A DNA stretch of 64,000 nucleotides, from contig NZ_JAGINU010000001.1 of NCBI RefSeq assembly GCF_017876315.1, positions 6,510,001 to 6,574,000 of the forward strand, given 5' to 3'. The notes under the pieces were generated by a model. The model saw only the letters and a program-made list of their open reading frames with translations, ran no database searches and was not told the origin of the DNA. Below are positions 63,807 to 64,000 of this stretch, in pieces. The DNA is from Pseudonocardia parietis (GTDB lineage: Bacteria > Actinomycetota > Actinomycetes > Mycobacteriales > Pseudonocardiaceae). The position numbers and the translations under genes are program-made. Each line of letters starts with the position of its first letter. The first letter of the stretch is position 1.

Positions 63807-64000
63807 TCAGGCCCGGTCGGGCACGTCGTCGGGGCCGGTGTGGGAGAACATGTAGGACTCCACCACCTGCAGATCGTCCTCGACGACCTCGCCGTCGGCC
63901 AGGCGGTAGGAACGCACCTCCGGCTCGCCGTCGGCGGCGGCCAGCCCGACGATCAGCCAGTGCTGGTCGGGGGTCCACTCCATCTGCGCGACGTCCTTCA
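63807..64000 (-). CDS. mec: Mec/Mov34 (JAMM) metallopeptidase, C-terminal part
   Basis: Partial: reads from the right edge to TGA at 63807-63809. The visible end, HWLIVGLAAADGEPEVRSYR and VVESYMFSHTGPDDVPDRA, fits the C-terminus of the Mec+ family that cuts cysteine off CysO. The metal site is outside the window. The order mec-cysO-cysM is that of mycobacteria. Confidence 0.8.
   Translation of the reverse strand, partial: KDVAQMEWTPDQHWLIVGLAAADGEPEVRSYRLADGEVVEDDLQVVESYMFSHTGPDDVPDRA

Overview
The window is very GC-rich DNA with short intergenic gaps, many GTG starts and many 4-base start/stop overlaps. Together with a WhiB regulator, a SigF partner-switching locus, a nickel superoxide dismutase, an F420-type PPOX oxidoreductase and a CysM/CysO/Mec cysteine pathway, this points to an actinomycete. 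A member of the Pseudonocardiales, perhaps Pseudonocardia, is my inference. There is no rRNA, no CRISPR array and no insertion sequence; about 65 protein genes and two tRNA genes can be supported.

Left part (1-24.9 kb): the tail of a flavin monooxygenase, an NmrA-like protein, and a GDT1-type metal transporter fused to an isoprenylcysteine-methyltransferase-like domain and preceded by a yybP-ykoY manganese riboswitch. Then come a thiolase, a GIDE-domain membrane protein, an HtrA-type protease, a sugar porter, a DedA/metallo-hydrolase pair, a decayed DUF559-type gene and a DHA2 drug exporter. At 12.4-20.9 kb lies a three-gene operon: a KAS III with an unknown 280-residue N-terminal region, a single-chain biotin-dependent acyl-CoA carboxylase of about 1,884 residues, and a PhaB/FabG-like reductase. 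Together they could turn acetyl-CoA into acetoacetyl-CoA and then 3-hydroxybutyryl-CoA. NagZ, a glutathionyl-hydroquinone-reductase homologue and a CoA-transferase follow.

Middle (25-41 kb): a two-gene glycine betaine operon (GSMT, SDMT), a haloacetate dehalogenase/GtrA pair, and pobA-pcaH-pcaG with a divergent IclR regulator and a palindromic operator candidate. An epoxide hydrolase comes next, then divergent sodX/sodN. About 3 kb on is an Fe/Mn superoxide dismutase gene preceded by a Nur-box-like palindrome. A 15-base sequence in the sodN leader recurs exactly upstream of that second sod gene. cinA, a GT2 glycosyltransferase and a thioesterase close this part.

Right part (41-64 kb): a full selenocysteine set (selC tRNA-Sec, selD, selA, selB) interleaved with a CysK2-like enzyme, an amidase homologue that has lost its catalytic residues, and a coiled-coil protein. 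Next are WhiB and a STAS/anti-sigma/SigF operon, with two more STAS genes nearby, then a ferredoxin-reductase-like flavoprotein, a peroxiredoxin, and an HNH nuclease abutting an unusual short-variable-loop tRNA with anticodon UAG. The last 7 kb (rdgB, rph, metallo-hydrolase, two membrane proteins, murI, rhomboid, cysM, cysO, mec) resembles the mycobacterial Rv1334-Rv1341 neighbourhood.
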